This document shows, piece by piece, positions 9,011 through 19,042 of a stretch of DNA of 64,000 nt. The number at the start of each line of letters is the position of its first letter. Position 1 is the stretch's first letter. Origin of the DNA: Leifsonia sp. Leaf264. Its GTDB lineage: Bacteria; Actinomycetota; Actinomycetes; Actinomycetales; Microbacteriaceae. The position numbers were made by a program, and so were the translations under genes. The notes below the pieces were generated by a model. That model saw nothing but the letters and a program-made list of their open reading frames with translations. It was not told where the DNA came from and searched no databases. The stretch is from positions 496,001 through 560,000 of the forward strand of contig NZ_LMMR01000006.1 in the NCBI RefSeq assembly GCF_001422325.1, in the 5' to 3' direction.

Positions 9011-10507
9011 TCAGTCGATCGAGTCCGCGTCAGCGGCGCCTGCCTCCGCCCTGCGGCGCCTCGACCCGAGATCGAGCACGGCTATGGCGAAGGCGACCGC
9101 GATGAACAGGGCGACCGAGAGCATCCCGTAGGCGTAAGCGTGGTGGTAGAGGGTGATGTCGCCCTCTCCGCTGTCCTTTTCGCGGTAGATCGTCGAGTAG
9201 AACAGCGAGAGCGCGATGGCCGTGCCGATCGCCGTGCCGATGCGCTGGCCGAGCTGGCCGACCGACCCGGCCAGGCCGCCCTGCCGCACCGGGATGTCAT
9301 GAAGCGTCAGCGTCTGGTTCGGCGAGACGACGAAGCCGCCCCCGGTCCCGGCGACGAGCATGGCCGCCGCCATGAACCACGGGGTCAGTTCCGGTGGGGT
9401 CAGGATGGCCGCGGCCACGAGCAACCCGGCGCCGACCAGCACGCCGACGAGGCCCCACACCACCAGCGAACGGCCGTAACGCGCGACCAGCGTGCCGCCG
9501 CGCCACGACGACAGGGCGCTCGTCAGGGCGAAGCCGATCGTCACCATGCCGGCGAACACCGGCGCGAGCCCGAGACCCTGCTGGAGGTAGAGGGTCGTGA
9601 GCAGGAAGGCCGACGGCAGCGCGGCGAAGTACACGGCGATCAGCGCCGATCCGTTGCGGAACGATGCGATGCGGAACAGCACCAGCGGGATGAGGGGATC
9701 GCGGCCGCGCGCGGCGTAGCGGGTCTCCCAGGCGATGAATGCCGTCACCCCGAGCACGAACACCACGAGCAGCCACCACCGGGAGGGGTCATCGGTCGGT
9801 GCGCCGGTGGTGAGGAGGAACGGCCACATCAGCGCGAGGACCGTGATGCCGAACAACAGGATGCCGATCGGATCGACGGTCACAGAGCGCGACGATCGCT
9901 CGCGGGTCTGCGGAAGCAGCCAGATCGCCAGCGCGAGGGCGGCCGCTCCCAGAGGGAGATTGATCCAGAAGATCAGCCGCCATCCGTCGCTCTCCCCGCC
10001 GATGGCGATGAGAAGCCCGCCGAGCGTCGGGCCGAACGCCGTGGCGATGCCGATCATGGCCCCGAACAGCCCGAACGCCTTCGCGCGCTCCGCACCTTGG
10101 AAGAGCTGCTGGATGAGGCCGAGCACCTGCGGCATCTGGATGCCGGCCGCGACGCCCTGCACCAGGCGGGCGACGAGCAGGAAGGTGGTGGTGGGAGCCA
10201 GCGCACAGGCGACGCTGGCGAGGGTGAACAGCGTCAGGCCGACGATGAAGAAGGCCTTGCGCGAGCGGATGTCGCCGAACCGCCCGGCCGGGACGAGCGT
10301 GAGCCCGAAGGCGAGCACGTACCCCGAGACGATGACCTGCAGCTCCGTGGAGCTCGCCCCGAAGGACTCCTCGATCGACGGCAGCGCCACATTGACCTTC
10401 GAGAGGTCGAGGATGGTGAGCGCGGCCACCGCGACGCAGACCCAATAGGCTCGCCAGCGCTTCTGCGGGGTGAGCGGGATGTTCTGCGTGATCGGCGCAT
10501 CCGTCAT
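9011..10507 (-). CDS. DHA2-type (EmrB/QacA-like) MFS exporter
   Basis: A 498-residue, about 14-helix drug:proton antiporter. Helix 1 carries the DHA2-like LDLSKVNVALPSI motif (the usual Asp-x-x-Ile-Val-Asn-Val-Ala-Leu-Pro). Loop 2-3 has GRFGDIRSRK, helix 4 ends with RLVQGVAAG, and helix 5 has the antiporter motif GPTLGGLL. A drug, dye or metabolite exporter is likely, with unknown substrate. TAGGCT seven bases before the ATG suggests a leaderless transcript. No adjacent regulator is seen. Confidence 0.9.
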   Translation of the reverse strand: MTDAPITQNIPLTPQKRWRAYWVCVAVAALTILDLSKVNVALPSIEESFGASSTELQVIVSGYVLAFGLTLVPAGRFGDIRSRKAFFIVGLTLFTLASVACALAPTTTFLLVARLVQGVAAGIQMPQVLGLIQQLFQGAERAKAFGLFGAMIGIATAFGPTLGGLLIAIGGESDGWRLIFWINLPLGAAALALAIWLLPQTRERSSRSVTVDPIGILLFGITVLALMWPFLLTTGAPTDDPSRWWLLVVFVLGVTAFIAWETRYAARGRDPLIPLVLFRIASFRNGSALIAVYFAALPSAFLLTTLYLQQGLGLAPVFAGMVTIGFALTSALSSWRGGTLVARYGRSLVVWGLVGVLVGAGLLVAAAILTPPELTPWFMAAAMLVAGTGGGFVVSPNQTLTLHDIPVRQGGLAGSVGQLGQRIGTAIGTAIALSLFYSTIYREKDSGEGDITLYHHAYAYGMLSVALFIAVAFAIAVLDLGSRRRRAEAGAADADSID

Positions 10508-10591
10508 CGATGCCAGCCTACGTGCGCGGAGCGGAAAGATGCTCGGCAGCGCGGCGATCGCTGCACGATCGCGCCGCCTACTGGAGTGTCG

Positions 10592-10990
10592 TCAGCTGGC
10601 CGAGTAGCGTGCTCGGCCGATGAGGCTCTGGGGGTACGTCACCCTGTTGAAGACGTCGGCGCGCTGAGACGATGACGAGATCGGAACCTGTTCGACATAG
10701 GACTGGCCACCGGCCTGGATGACGACCTGCACGTAACCACTCACCCGCACTTCACGGGCGAGGAGGAACAGGAGGCTGAGGAAGAAGAACCAGATGAACA
10801 GGACGACCATGACCACAGCCCAGGCCGGCGTGTGCGTGGTCACCACTGTCTGATCCGTCGTCGACACGTTGACGTCGGCGATCGGCCAGGATCCCGATGG
10901 CGTCACGACGTGGAACTGCGTGGCATGCACATTGCCGATGCTCACCAGGAACGGAGCGGGCGGGACTGGTTGGGCGGGTACCAGGCTCAT
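10592..10990 (-). CDS. Small protein with one membrane helix, unknown
   Basis: A 132-residue protein. A Pro-rich start and a predicted beta-rich region with HATQFHVVTPSG come first, then one strong hydrophobic segment (VVMVVLFIWFFFLSLLFLL, about 78-98), then a polar C-terminal domain with VSGYVQVVIQAGG. I do not recognise a family. The ATG at 10990 is chosen over a longer frame because TAGAGT lies exactly seven bases before it. Confidence 0.65.
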   Translation of the reverse strand: MSLVPAQPVPPAPFLVSIGNVHATQFHVVTPSGSWPIADVNVSTTDQTVVTTHTPAWAVVMVVLFIWFFFLSLLFLLAREVRVSGYVQVVIQAGGQSYVEQVPISSSSQRADVFNRVTYPQSLIGRARYSAS

Positions 10991-11054
10991 GGTGCGGACT
11001 CTATCAGCGGCGCGCGCTGTGTCCAGGCACGTCGCCGCCTCGGCAGGCTGAGCC

Positions 11055-11303
11055 TCAGGCCGAGTGCAGGCGCTCCACGAAGTCGTCGGCGTCGATCCAC
11101 TCGGAGCCGCAGGCGCGGCAGTGTCGGCTCGGGGCATCGGTCTCGGTGAGCCAGCCGCCGAGCACGACGTCACCCTCGTCGGCGGCGGCGCGCAGCACCT
11201 CGTCGGGAATGCCGTAGATGATCTGCACCGTCGCGCCCGAGCGGCAGTCGGGGCACGAGAAGCGACGGGCCTCGGTGGGGGTGTTGATCTCGATGGTGCT
11301 CAT
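11055..11303 (-). CDS. Small zinc-ribbon-like protein
   Basis: An 82-residue protein with CPDC near residue 17 and CRAC near residue 63, a typical two-knuckle Cys4 zinc site. The part between is acidic and contains GIPDEVLRAA. The function is unknown; small zinc ribbons bind nucleic acid or partner proteins. TACCGT seven bases before the ATG supports this start. It diverges from the small membrane gene at 11517. Confidence 0.7.
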   Translation of the reverse strand: MSTIEINTPTEARRFSCPDCRSGATVQIIYGIPDEVLRAAADEGDVVLGGWLTETDAPSRHCRACGSEWIDADDFVERLHSA

Positions 11304-11516
11304 GCAGACGACGGTACGTCCGCCCACCGACATCGGCGCGGCACCGATCCGGCGGTTCGCGCCCCGGTCGTCCGAAACGCCGACATCTGCCGACGGAATG
11401 TACCCCGTTGTACCCCCGGTCAGCGCGATGGGTGCCGCGCTGATGGGGTCGTCGTCGGTGATTTGTCCCGCATTCCGGGGATATCGGCGCGACGGCCCGA
11501 TGGCTAGCGTTGAACT

Positions 11517-11735
11517 GTGAGCCCTACACTCCACACCTCCACCGCCACGCAGGAGGAATCCGCGGCGTCGACGCCCGGTGCCCCCCGTGACCTGTCCGAG
11601 ATCCTCAACCCGCTCGGGCTGCTCCAGCCCAGGCTCGCGCGGATCGAGTCGATCGCCGTGCGCACGATCGGCGCCGTCGTCGTCATCGGCGGCCTGGGCT
11701 TCCTGCTGATCTCGTTGGTCTCGACGCCGGCCTGA
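11517..11735 (+). CDS. Small membrane protein, unknown
   Basis: A 72-residue protein whose C-terminal half holds one hydrophobic segment (AVVVIGGLGFLLISLV). The N-terminal half is polar and Ser/Thr-rich. It starts with GTG. TAGCGT lies six bases upstream, so it is probably leaderless, and this promoter match is the main support for the gene. No family recognised. Confidence 0.5.
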   Translation: MSPTLHTSTATQEESAASTPGAPRDLSEILNPLGLLQPRLARIESIAVRTIGAVVVIGGLGFLLISLVSTPA

Positions 11736-11822
11736 GTCACGCCGCTTCCTCGTCCGGGCCCTCGTCCTCGAGGCATCGCGTCCCGTCGCCGGCCACGAGG
11801 CGCCACGCCTAGGCTGGAATCC

Positions 11823-13193
11823 GTGCCGACCGACGAGTCCCCCATCACCCCAGCACCCCGCCCGGGCATCGCCGAGCGCCTCGCCCAACTGGTGCGCCTC
11901 CCCACGGTCTCGGCCGAGCTGGAGACCCGCGGGCTGGAGCCGTTCGAGGGCGTCGAGGCGCTCATCCGTCGCCTCTACCCCCTCGCGCACGAGCACCTCG
12001 AGTTCGAGAAGATCACCGACTTCGGGCTGCTCTACCGCTGGGCGGGCGCCCAGCCCGGCTCCCGCGGCGCGACCGAGCCCGCCGTGCTCATGGCCCACTA
12101 CGACGTCGTACCCGTCGACGAGAGCGATCCGTGGACCTACCCGCCGTTCGCCGGCACCATCGCCGACGGCATCGTCTGGGGCCGGGGCACCCTCGACGAC
12201 AAGGGCGAGCTCGTGCTCATCCTCGACGCCGTCGAGAACCTCCTCGCGTCTGGCTTCACACCGGAACGCGACGTCTACCTCTCCTTCGGCGGCAACGAGG
12301 AGACCTTCGGCGACGCCGCCAGGACCATCGCAGCCACGCTGAAGGAGCGCGGCCTCCGCCCGTGGCTCGTGCTCGACGAGGGTGGTGCTGTGACGGATGC
12401 GCCGCTCCCGTTCATCCCGCTGGTCACGGCAGTCGTCGGCGTGGCCGAGAAGGGCGCCCTCACGGTTCGCCTCGACGCCCGCGGCGAGCCCGGCCATGCG
12501 TCGGCTCCCCCGCGGGAGACCGCGACGACGCGTCTCGCGCTCGCCGTGCGGCGCATCAACCGGCGCGGCTTCAGGCCGCACTTCCCGCGGGCGGCGCGCT
12601 CGATGTTCCGGGTGTTCCGCGAGAACACCACCGGCCGGCCGCGCGCCATCGTGTCGGCGCTGCTCGCCGTGCCTCCGCTCACGGCTCGCGTCTTCGCCCG
12701 CCTGGCCGGCGACGCCGGGGCGATGGTGCGCACGACAGTGGCCGTCACCATGCTCGACGGGGGAACCGCCGCCAACGTGCTGCCGTCGCAGGCCGCGGCC
12801 ACGCTCAACATCCGCATCGCCGTCGGCGAGACGGTCGCGAGCTCGGTTGCCCGCATCCGTCACCTCGTGCGTGGTCTCGACATCACCGTCACGGTGCTCG
12901 AGGGCGATGACCCGTCGCCGGAGTCATCGACCGAGAACGCCCAGTTCGCGCTCATCCGGGACGCCGTCGGCGTGGCGTATCCCGAGGCCGTGACGGCCCC
13001 CTACGTGCAGATGTCGGCCACGGACGGGCGCCACTTCCACCGCTTCTCGCCGGCCACCTACCGCTTCGCGCCGCTGATGATGACCGGCGCCCAGCGCGCC
13101 TCCATCCACGGTGTCGACGAGCACGTCTCCATCGACAGCCTCGAACGGGGGGAGCGGTTCTACAACTCGCTGCTGCGTTCGTTGCCTGCCTGA
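11823..13193 (+). CDS. M20-family metallopeptidase (dipeptidase or deacylase)
   Basis: A 456-residue cytoplasmic zinc peptidase of the M20/M25/M40 clan. The metal-binding core is visible: MAHYDVVPV (His92, Asp94), WGRGTLDDKG (bridging Asp) and GGNEETFG (general-base and metal Glu pair). A lid/dimerisation domain follows (about 200-330), and late in the chain comes MSATDGRHF. Members hydrolyse dipeptides, N-acyl amino acids or carboxypeptidase-type substrates; which applies is not clear. It begins with GTG seven bases after TAGGCT, as a leaderless transcript. It is followed closely by an MFS gene on the same strand. Confidence 0.9.
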   Translation: MPTDESPITPAPRPGIAERLAQLVRLPTVSAELETRGLEPFEGVEALIRRLYPLAHEHLEFEKITDFGLLYRWAGAQPGSRGATEPAVLMAHYDVVPVDESDPWTYPPFAGTIADGIVWGRGTLDDKGELVLILDAVENLLASGFTPERDVYLSFGGNEETFGDAARTIAATLKERGLRPWLVLDEGGAVTDAPLPFIPLVTAVVGVAEKGALTVRLDARGEPGHASAPPRETATTRLALAVRRINRRGFRPHFPRAARSMFRVFRENTTGRPRAIVSALLAVPPLTARVFARLAGDAGAMVRTTVAVTMLDGGTAANVLPSQAAATLNIRIAVGETVASSVARIRHLVRGLDITVTVLEGDDPSPESSTENAQFALIRDAVGVAYPEAVTAPYVQMSATDGRHFHRFSPATYRFAPLMMTGAQRASIHGVDEHVSIDSLERGERFYNSLLRSLPA

Positions 13194-13260
13194 AACAATC
13201 GTCTGCCTAGAGTGTGACTCGGCCCGGTTCCGGGTCGTCCTCGTGCAGTAGGGAGCCGCG

Positions 13261-14718
13261 ATGTCGCGCGCAGTGAAACTCGGATCGGTGGCCGGCGTCG
13301 TCGGCTTCCTCGCCTTCGTGGAGTTCACGAGCGGCATCCTGCAGGGCTACTACACACCCCTGCTCACCGAGATCGCGCGCCACCTCGGCATCCACGACGC
13401 CGACGTCAACTGGCTCGAGGGCACGCAGCTCATGCTCTCGGCACTGGTCGTGCCGGCCATGGCCAAGCTCGGCGACATGGTCGGACACCGGCGGATGCTG
13501 CTCATCTCGACCGCCGTCACGGCGATCGCCTCGCTCGCCCTGCCCTTCACGGACGTGTTCTGGGTGTTCCTCGTGGCGTGGGCACTGCAGGGCTTCTACG
13601 TGGTCTGGCTGCCTCTGGAGATCGCACTCGTGTGGTCGCGCAGCCGCTCGCTCGGTTCTCCCGCCGCCATCACCCGTCGCGCTGCAGCCCTGCTCGTGGC
13701 GGCGCTGGAGCTGGGCGCGATCGCCGGTGCGCTCACCGCCGGCTCCCTCGCCGACGCCATCCCGCTGCAGGCCACCCTGCTGGTGCCGGCCATCGCCGTG
13801 GCGATCTGCTTCTTCGTCGTGCTGTTCGGCGTGAAGGAGTCGCCGGACCTCACCGGCGGGAAGTTCGACACCGGAGGGCTGGTGCTCATCTCGCTGGCCC
13901 TGCTCGCCCTCACCGGCGGCCTCAGCCTGCTGCGCCTCTCGGGCCCCGGCGACCTGCTCTCCTGGGCCGTCGTGCTGCTCGGCGTTCTGCTCGTCATCCC
14001 GTTCGCCAGGTTCGAGCTGCGGCAGAAGGACCCGCTCATCGACGTGCGCCTGTTCCGCTCGCCGTCGCTCGGCCCGATCTTCCTCACGGCCGGCCTGTTC
14101 GGGGTCAGCGTGCTCGGCGCCCAGGCCCCGCTCTCCACTTTCGCCAGGACGGACGCGGCAACCTACGGCTACGGCCTCTCCGCGACCAGCGGCCAGACCT
14201 CGATCCTCATCGGCGCGTACGTGCTCTCGCTCGTCGTCGGGGCCATGCTGTTCCCGCTCGTCACCCGCTTCGTGACGCCGCGCATCGCCCTCATCGGTGC
14301 CAGCTCGCTCGTGGCACTCGGCTATCTGCTCTTCCTGCCGTTCCACGACGGCTACCTGAACGTGCTCGCCAACATGGTCATCGCCGGCATCGGCTCGGGC
14401 GCCCTCGTCGCTGCGCTCCCGGCTGCGGCCGCCGCTGCGGCTCCGCGGAACCAGACCGGGGTCGCCACGGGTCTGACCAACTCGGTCAAGACCGTGGGTG
14501 GGGCCATCGCCTCCTGCGTCTTCGGAATCGCCCTGCTCAGCCACGTCGGGGGCGCCGCGACCGAGGGCACGGCCGGGTCTCTGAGCGGCTACGTGACGGT
14601 CTGGCTGGTCTGCGGCCTGACCGCAGTCGTCGCCGCAGTGCTGCTGGTCTTCGTGCCGAAGCTGGCCTTCTCGGATGCCGCCGTCGCCGAGGCGGCGACG
14701 GAGCCCGTCGTCCGCTAG
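13261..14718 (+). CDS. MFS transporter
   Basis: A 485-residue transporter with about 14 hydrophobic segments. Loop 2-3 reads AKLGDMVGHRRM, the MFS motif A. The region DPLIDVRLFRSPS in the central loop is typical of DHA2-like exporters. AGGGA lies before the ATG. It sits 67 bases downstream of the M20 peptidase gene, so co-transcription and a link to peptide or amino-acid handling are possible but unproven. It converges on the next gene with five bases between stops. Confidence 0.88.
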   Translation: MSRAVKLGSVAGVVGFLAFVEFTSGILQGYYTPLLTEIARHLGIHDADVNWLEGTQLMLSALVVPAMAKLGDMVGHRRMLLISTAVTAIASLALPFTDVFWVFLVAWALQGFYVVWLPLEIALVWSRSRSLGSPAAITRRAAALLVAALELGAIAGALTAGSLADAIPLQATLLVPAIAVAICFFVVLFGVKESPDLTGGKFDTGGLVLISLALLALTGGLSLLRLSGPGDLLSWAVVLLGVLLVIPFARFELRQKDPLIDVRLFRSPSLGPIFLTAGLFGVSVLGAQAPLSTFARTDAATYGYGLSATSGQTSILIGAYVLSLVVGAMLFPLVTRFVTPRIALIGASSLVALGYLLFLPFHDGYLNVLANMVIAGIGSGALVAALPAAAAAAAPRNQTGVATGLTNSVKTVGGAIASCVFGIALLSHVGGAATEGTAGSLSGYVTVWLVCGLTAVVAAVLLVFVPKLAFSDAAVAEAATEPVVR

Positions 14719-14723
14719 GGCGC

Positions 14724-15332
14724 TCAGTAGTCGAGCTTCTCGATCTCCAGGCGCGCCAGGTCGACGTTGCGCACCAGGCGCATCCGCTCCTTCCGCGTTC
14801 GCCTGTAGTTGGCGTCGACGGCGCTCTGCGGGCGCTCCAGGTCGAGGCGCGTCCCGATGGCGCCGGCCACGTCGTCCCAGGCGTCATCGCGGGCGGCCAG
14901 GATGAAGGTGCGCAGGTACTCGTCGTCGCCTGCGCGCTGCTCGAGGTCGCGCGCCACGGCCCGGTTGACCCGCTCCCGCAGCTCGAGGTTCCCCAGGTCT
15001 TTGGAGCGGTAGTCGTGCATGTCCTGCGGGCGTCCGTGCAGCGTGGCGGCCGCGGCGCTCTCCTGCGCCACCCTGTCGGCTGCCGCGCGCATCTCGTCGG
15101 CCAGCCGCACCAGCGCGTCGCGGGCATCGGGGAGGAACCTCTCGACGTCGAAATCGACGTCATCACCGAGGATGCTCACGAGGATGCGGTTCTTCAGCAC
15201 CATGCGACTGGAGTACTCGGCGAGCATCACGCCCTCCTCGCGGGCGTCAGCCTCCTCGGGAGGCTCGGCCCACGGCAGCGTCGAGTAGTCGAACGGCGGC
15301 GGCTTCCTCCTGCGCCACCGACTGAACCACAT
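14724..15332 (-). CDS. Conserved-looking hypothetical protein
   Basis: A 202-residue soluble, charged protein. It starts MWFSRWRRRKPPP, continues with a Pro/Glu-rich segment and is mostly alpha-helical after residue 45, with long Ala/Arg/Glu-rich helices suggesting coiled-coil or helical-bundle structure. No catalytic motif is recognised. The ATG at 15332 is preferred; a longer frame to 15452 would run into the upstream region of the divergent nuclease-helicase gene. Confidence 0.65.
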   Translation of the reverse strand: MWFSRWRRRKPPPFDYSTLPWAEPPEEADAREEGVMLAEYSSRMVLKNRILVSILGDDVDFDVERFLPDARDALVRLADEMRAAADRVAQESAAAATLHGRPQDMHDYRSKDLGNLELRERVNRAVARDLEQRAGDDEYLRTFILAARDDAWDDVAGAIGTRLDLERPQSAVDANYRRTRKERMRLVRNVDLARLEIEKLDY

Positions 15333-15526
15333 CGCACTCCCGCCCCGGGCGTCGATCGTCGGCGCACCACTCTCGAGAATACCGGCGGCCCACGACACGA
15401 CGGCAGTCCCGTGGCGTCGAGATCGACCGGCGCCCCGCGTGTCGCCGCCCACGCTCGCATGTCGTCGGCTCGCGCTATCGTGCAGACAGGCGGCGCGACG
15501 GACTCGACGCCTGCAGCGGAGGCGGC

Positions 15527-18500
15527 ATGTTCCTGCTCGACGGCTCTGTGGTCACGAGTGCGAGCGATCTCACCAACGCCTCGAAGTGCGAGTTCGCCTT
15601 CCTGCGCAAGCTCGACGCGAAGCTCGGGCGCATCGACGCCGTCCCCGATGCCGAAGACGCCATGCTCGCCCGCACCGCCGTGCTCGGCGACAAGCACGAG
15701 AACCGGGTGCTGGGCGACTACCGCGAGCGCTTCGGTCACGGCGTCGTCGAGGTGGCCCGCCCTCCGAAACTCACGACGGAGACCCTGCAGTACGCGACGG
15801 ATGCCACGGCCGACGCCTTTGCGACCGGGGCCGACGTCGTGTTCCAGGCCACCTTCTTCGACGGCTCCTTCGTCGGGTTCGCCGACTTCATCGTGCGCCG
15901 CCCCGGCGGTGTCTACCTCGTGCAGGACACCAAGCTCGCGCGTCGCGCCCGCGTGACGGCCCTGCTGCAGCTGGCGGCCTACGCCGACCAGCTCGATGCC
16001 CTGGGCGTGCCCCGGGCCGACACCGTCGAGCTGCTGCTCGGCGACGGCAGCGTGAGCTCGCACCGGGTCGACGACATCCTGCCGGTGTACCGCAAGCGCC
16101 GAGCCAGGCTGCTGCAGATCATCGACGAGCGCCTGGCGGCCGACACGGCCGTCGCCTGGGGCGATCCTCGCTACACGGTCTGCGGCCGCTGCGAGACCTG
16201 CTCCGCCGAGGTCGATGCGAGTCGCGACGTGCTGCTCGTGGCTGGCATGCGCGTCTCGCAGCGGCACGCCCTGCGCACGGCCGGCGTCACCACGATCGAG
16301 GAGCTCGCGAACGTCGACCTGCGAGCCGACGGCGAGTCGCCCGTCGCCGGCATGGCGCGCAGCACGCTCGAGGCCTTCAGCGTGCAGGCGGCACTGCAGG
16401 TGCTGGCCGACAGGGCGACGGATGCCGCCCGAGCCGAGGCATCCGCTCTCGGACACGACCCCGACGCCGTCCACCTGCCGCCGCCCGTCGCCGTCCGCGA
16501 CGCCCATGCCCTGGCGGCAGTGCCGGAGCCGAACGCCGGCGACCTCTTCTTCGACTTCGAGGGCGACCCGCTCTACACCGAGGGTGCCGGCATCAGCTGG
16601 GGCATCGACTACCTCTTCGGCGTGCTCGACCGCGACGACGAGTTCACCACCTTCTGGGCGCACAGCTTCGCCGAGGAGAAGCTCGCCCTCGAGAGGTTCC
16701 TCGACTTCGTCGACGAACGCCGAGCCGCCCATCCCGGCCTGCACATCTACCACTACGCCAGCTACGAGCGCACGCATCTGCTGTCCATCGCCGCTCGGCA
16801 CGGCACCTGCGAGGCTCGGGTCGACCAGCTCCTCAGCGACGGCGTGCTCATCGACCTCTACCCCATCGTGCGTCGGGGCATCCTCGTCGGCAGCCGCTCC
16901 TACTCGATCAAGAAGCTCGAGCCCCTCTACATGGGCGACGAGGAGCGCGAGGGCGTGACGAACGCCGCCGACTCGATCGTGGAGTACCAGCGCGCCATGG
17001 ACCTCGCCGCCGCCGGGGAATCCGACGAGGCCCAGGCCGTGCTCGACGACATCGCCCGCTACAACCGGTACGACGTCCTCTCCACGCTCCGGTTGAGCGA
17101 GTGGCTGCTCGAGCGTGCCGCCGAGGTGGGGGTGCGTCCGGCTCCGCGTGCTCCGCGCGAGGGCGAGCAGTACGTGCAGTCCGAGCTCGCCATCGCTCTT
17201 GCCCACCTGGCGGGCTCCGGCGACGCCTCGATCGAGAATCGCACAGCCGACCAGACCGCCCTGGCACTCGCATCCGCCGCCATCGACTACTACCCGCGCG
17301 AGCGCAAGAGCCACTGGTGGGCGCACTTCTTCCGCCTCGACCAGCCCGTGCGCGAGTGGGAGGACACCCGCGACGTCCTCGTCGTCGACCCGGCCCGGTC
17401 GCGCGTCGAGGTCGACTGGCAACTGCCAGAAGGACGCAGCCGCAAGCAGCGCCGCACGCTCCGCCTGCACGGTCGCTTCGGTCCGGGCACGCGGATGTCG
17501 CCGGGCGCCGGCCTGTTCGCCCTCTACGAGCCCGACGGCGCCGTGATCGACGACGAGTCCGACCCCGGCCAGCGCATCCGACGCGACGTGACGGTGCTCG
17601 AGGTGCTCGACGACGGGCTCGTCGTCGAGGAGGCTCTTCCCGTCGGGGCAGCGGAGCATCGGGAGACGCCGATGGCGATCACGCCGGGCTGGCCCCTACG
17701 CACGACGGCGCTGGAGAACGCCATCGGGTCGTGGGGCGCCGCCGTGGTGCGGGAGCATCCGTCCTGGCCGCGCGACGGCATGGTCGACATCCTCCGGCGC
17801 CGACCGCCGCGCTCGAGGCGGGGCGAGCTCGTTTCGGCCAGCGACGGCTCCACCGAGACCGCCGTCGTGGCGAGTCTGCTCGATCTCGACGACTCCTACC
17901 TGGCCGTGCAGGGCCCACCGGGCACAGGCAAGACCCACCTCGCGTCCCACGTCATCGCGCGCCTCGTGAACGACCACAGGTGGAAGGTGGGCGTGGTCGC
18001 GCAGTCGCACTCCGTCGTGGAGAACCTGCTCGACCGCCTCGCCGAGGCCGGCCTCGACCCCGCGCTCGTCGGCAAGGCACCGAAGAGCGCAGACGCCACT
18101 CCCCACGAGTACACGGTGTTCGCCGACAAGGACGCAGCGCTGCTCTTCACGCAGGCGCATGCCGCGAGCGGTTTCGTCGTGGGCGGCACGGCGTGGGACT
18201 TCGCCAACCCGGCCCGCTTCCCCCGCCGCGGGCTCGACCTCCTCGTCGTCGACGAGGCCGGGCAGTTCTCGCTGGCGTCGACCGTCGCCACGAGCGTCAG
18301 CGCCCGCAACATCCTGCTGCTCGGCGATCCGCAGCAGCTCCCGCAGGTGAGCCAGGGCACCCATCCCGAGCCCGTCGACAGCTCGGCCCTCGGCTGGGTG
18401 GCCGCCGCACACGACGTGCTCCCGTCGGAGTTCGGCTACTTCCTCGCCGAGAGCAGGCGGATGCATCCGGCCGTCGCCGCTCCGGTGTCGCGACTCTCCT

Positions 18501-19042
18501 ACGAGGGAGCGCTGCGCTCGCACCCCGATGCCGCCGACAGGATGCTCGACGGCGTCGATCCCGGACTGCACAGGCTGCCCGTCGTGCATGTCGGCAACGC
18601 GACCGAGTCGCCCGAGGAGGCGGCCGTCGTCGTCGACCTCGTGCGATCGCTTCTCGGATCCCCCTGGAGTTCCGGTCGCAATGCCGCGCCGCGGCCCCTC
18701 GACCAGGTCGACTTCATCGTGGTGACGCCGTACAACGCCCAACTCGCCCGTGTGCGCGAGGCCCTCGATGACGCCGGGCTGCCGGAGGTGCGCGTCGGCA
18801 CCGTCGACAAGTTCCAAGGGCAGGAGGCCGTGGTCGCCGTGGTCTCGCTCGCGGCATCATCGGCGGCCGATGTGCCGCGGGGCATGGAGTTCCTCATCAT
18901 GAAGAACCGACTCAACGTGGCCATCTCGCGGGCGCAGTGGGCCGCCTACCTCGTGTACTCCCCCGAGCTCACCGAGTACCTGCCGGTGACTTCGCAGGGC
19001 GTCGCCGAGTTGAGCGCGTTCATCAGGTTGGTGGAGGAGTAG
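15527..19042 (+). CDS. TM0106-type RecB-like nuclease fused to RNase-H-like nuclease and SF1 helicase
   Basis: A 1171-residue protein with three enzymatic modules. Residues about 1-260 hold a PD-(D/E)XK core: FADFIVRR, then QDTKLARR, then QLAAYADQL. Residues about 340-530 hold a DEDD RNase-H-like domain starting DLFFDFEGDPLY and including YHYASYE and YSIKKLEPLY, as in the YprB group. Residues about 790-1171 are a superfamily 1 helicase: Walker A GPPGTGKTH, Walker B VVDEAGQ, LLGDPQQLP, ESRRMHP, TVDKFQGQEA and NVAISRAQW. The family is annotated as a putative nuclease with DNA/RNA-processing or defence-like roles but is poorly characterised. GGAGG precedes the ATG. It stands alone, without defence neighbours. 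Confidence 0.92.
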   Translation: MFLLDGSVVTSASDLTNASKCEFAFLRKLDAKLGRIDAVPDAEDAMLARTAVLGDKHENRVLGDYRERFGHGVVEVARPPKLTTETLQYATDATADAFATGADVVFQATFFDGSFVGFADFIVRRPGGVYLVQDTKLARRARVTALLQLAAYADQLDALGVPRADTVELLLGDGSVSSHRVDDILPVYRKRRARLLQIIDERLAADTAVAWGDPRYTVCGRCETCSAEVDASRDVLLVAGMRVSQRHALRTAGVTTIEELANVDLRADGESPVAGMARSTLEAFSVQAALQVLADRATDAARAEASALGHDPDAVHLPPPVAVRDAHALAAVPEPNAGDLFFDFEGDPLYTEGAGISWGIDYLFGVLDRDDEFTTFWAHSFAEEKLALERFLDFVDERRAAHPGLHIYHYASYERTHLLSIAARHGTCEARVDQLLSDGVLIDLYPIVRRGILVGSRSYSIKKLEPLYMGDEEREGVTNAADSIVEYQRAMDLAAAGESDEAQAVLDDIARYNRYDVLSTLRLSEWLLERAAEVGVRPAPRAPREGEQYVQSELAIALAHLAGSGDASIENRTADQTALALASAAIDYYPRERKSHWWAHFFRLDQPVREWEDTRDVLVVDPARSRVEVDWQLPEGRSRKQRRTLRLHGRFGPGTRMSPGAGLFALYEPDGAVIDDESDPGQRIRRDVTVLEVLDDGLVVEEALPVGAAEHRETPMAITPGWPLRTTALENAIGSWGAAVVREHPSWPRDGMVDILRRRPPRSRRGELVSASDGSTETAVVASLLDLDDSYLAVQGPPGTGKTHLASHVIARLVNDHRWKVGVVAQSHSVVENLLDRLAEAGLDPALVGKAPKSADATPHEYTVFADKDAALLFTQAHAASGFVVGGTAWDFANPARFPRRGLDLLVVDEAGQFSLASTVATSVSARNILLLGDPQQLPQVSQGTHPEPVDSSALGWVAAAHDVLPSEFGYFLAESRRMHPAVAAPVSRLSYEGALRSHPDAADRMLDGVDPGLHRLPVVHVGNATESPEEAAVVVDLVRSLLGSPWSSGRNAAPRPLDQVDFIVVTPYNAQLARVREALDDAGLPEVRVGTVDKFQGQEAVVAVVSLAASSAADVPRGMEFLIMKNRLNVAISRAQWAAYLVYSPELTEYLPVTSQGVAELSAFIRLVEE

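Noticed and set aside
15439-18771. Long plus-strand frame overlapping the nuclease-helicase gene
   Set aside because: Arg/Pro-rich shadow frame; the other frame has intact helicase and nuclease motifs.
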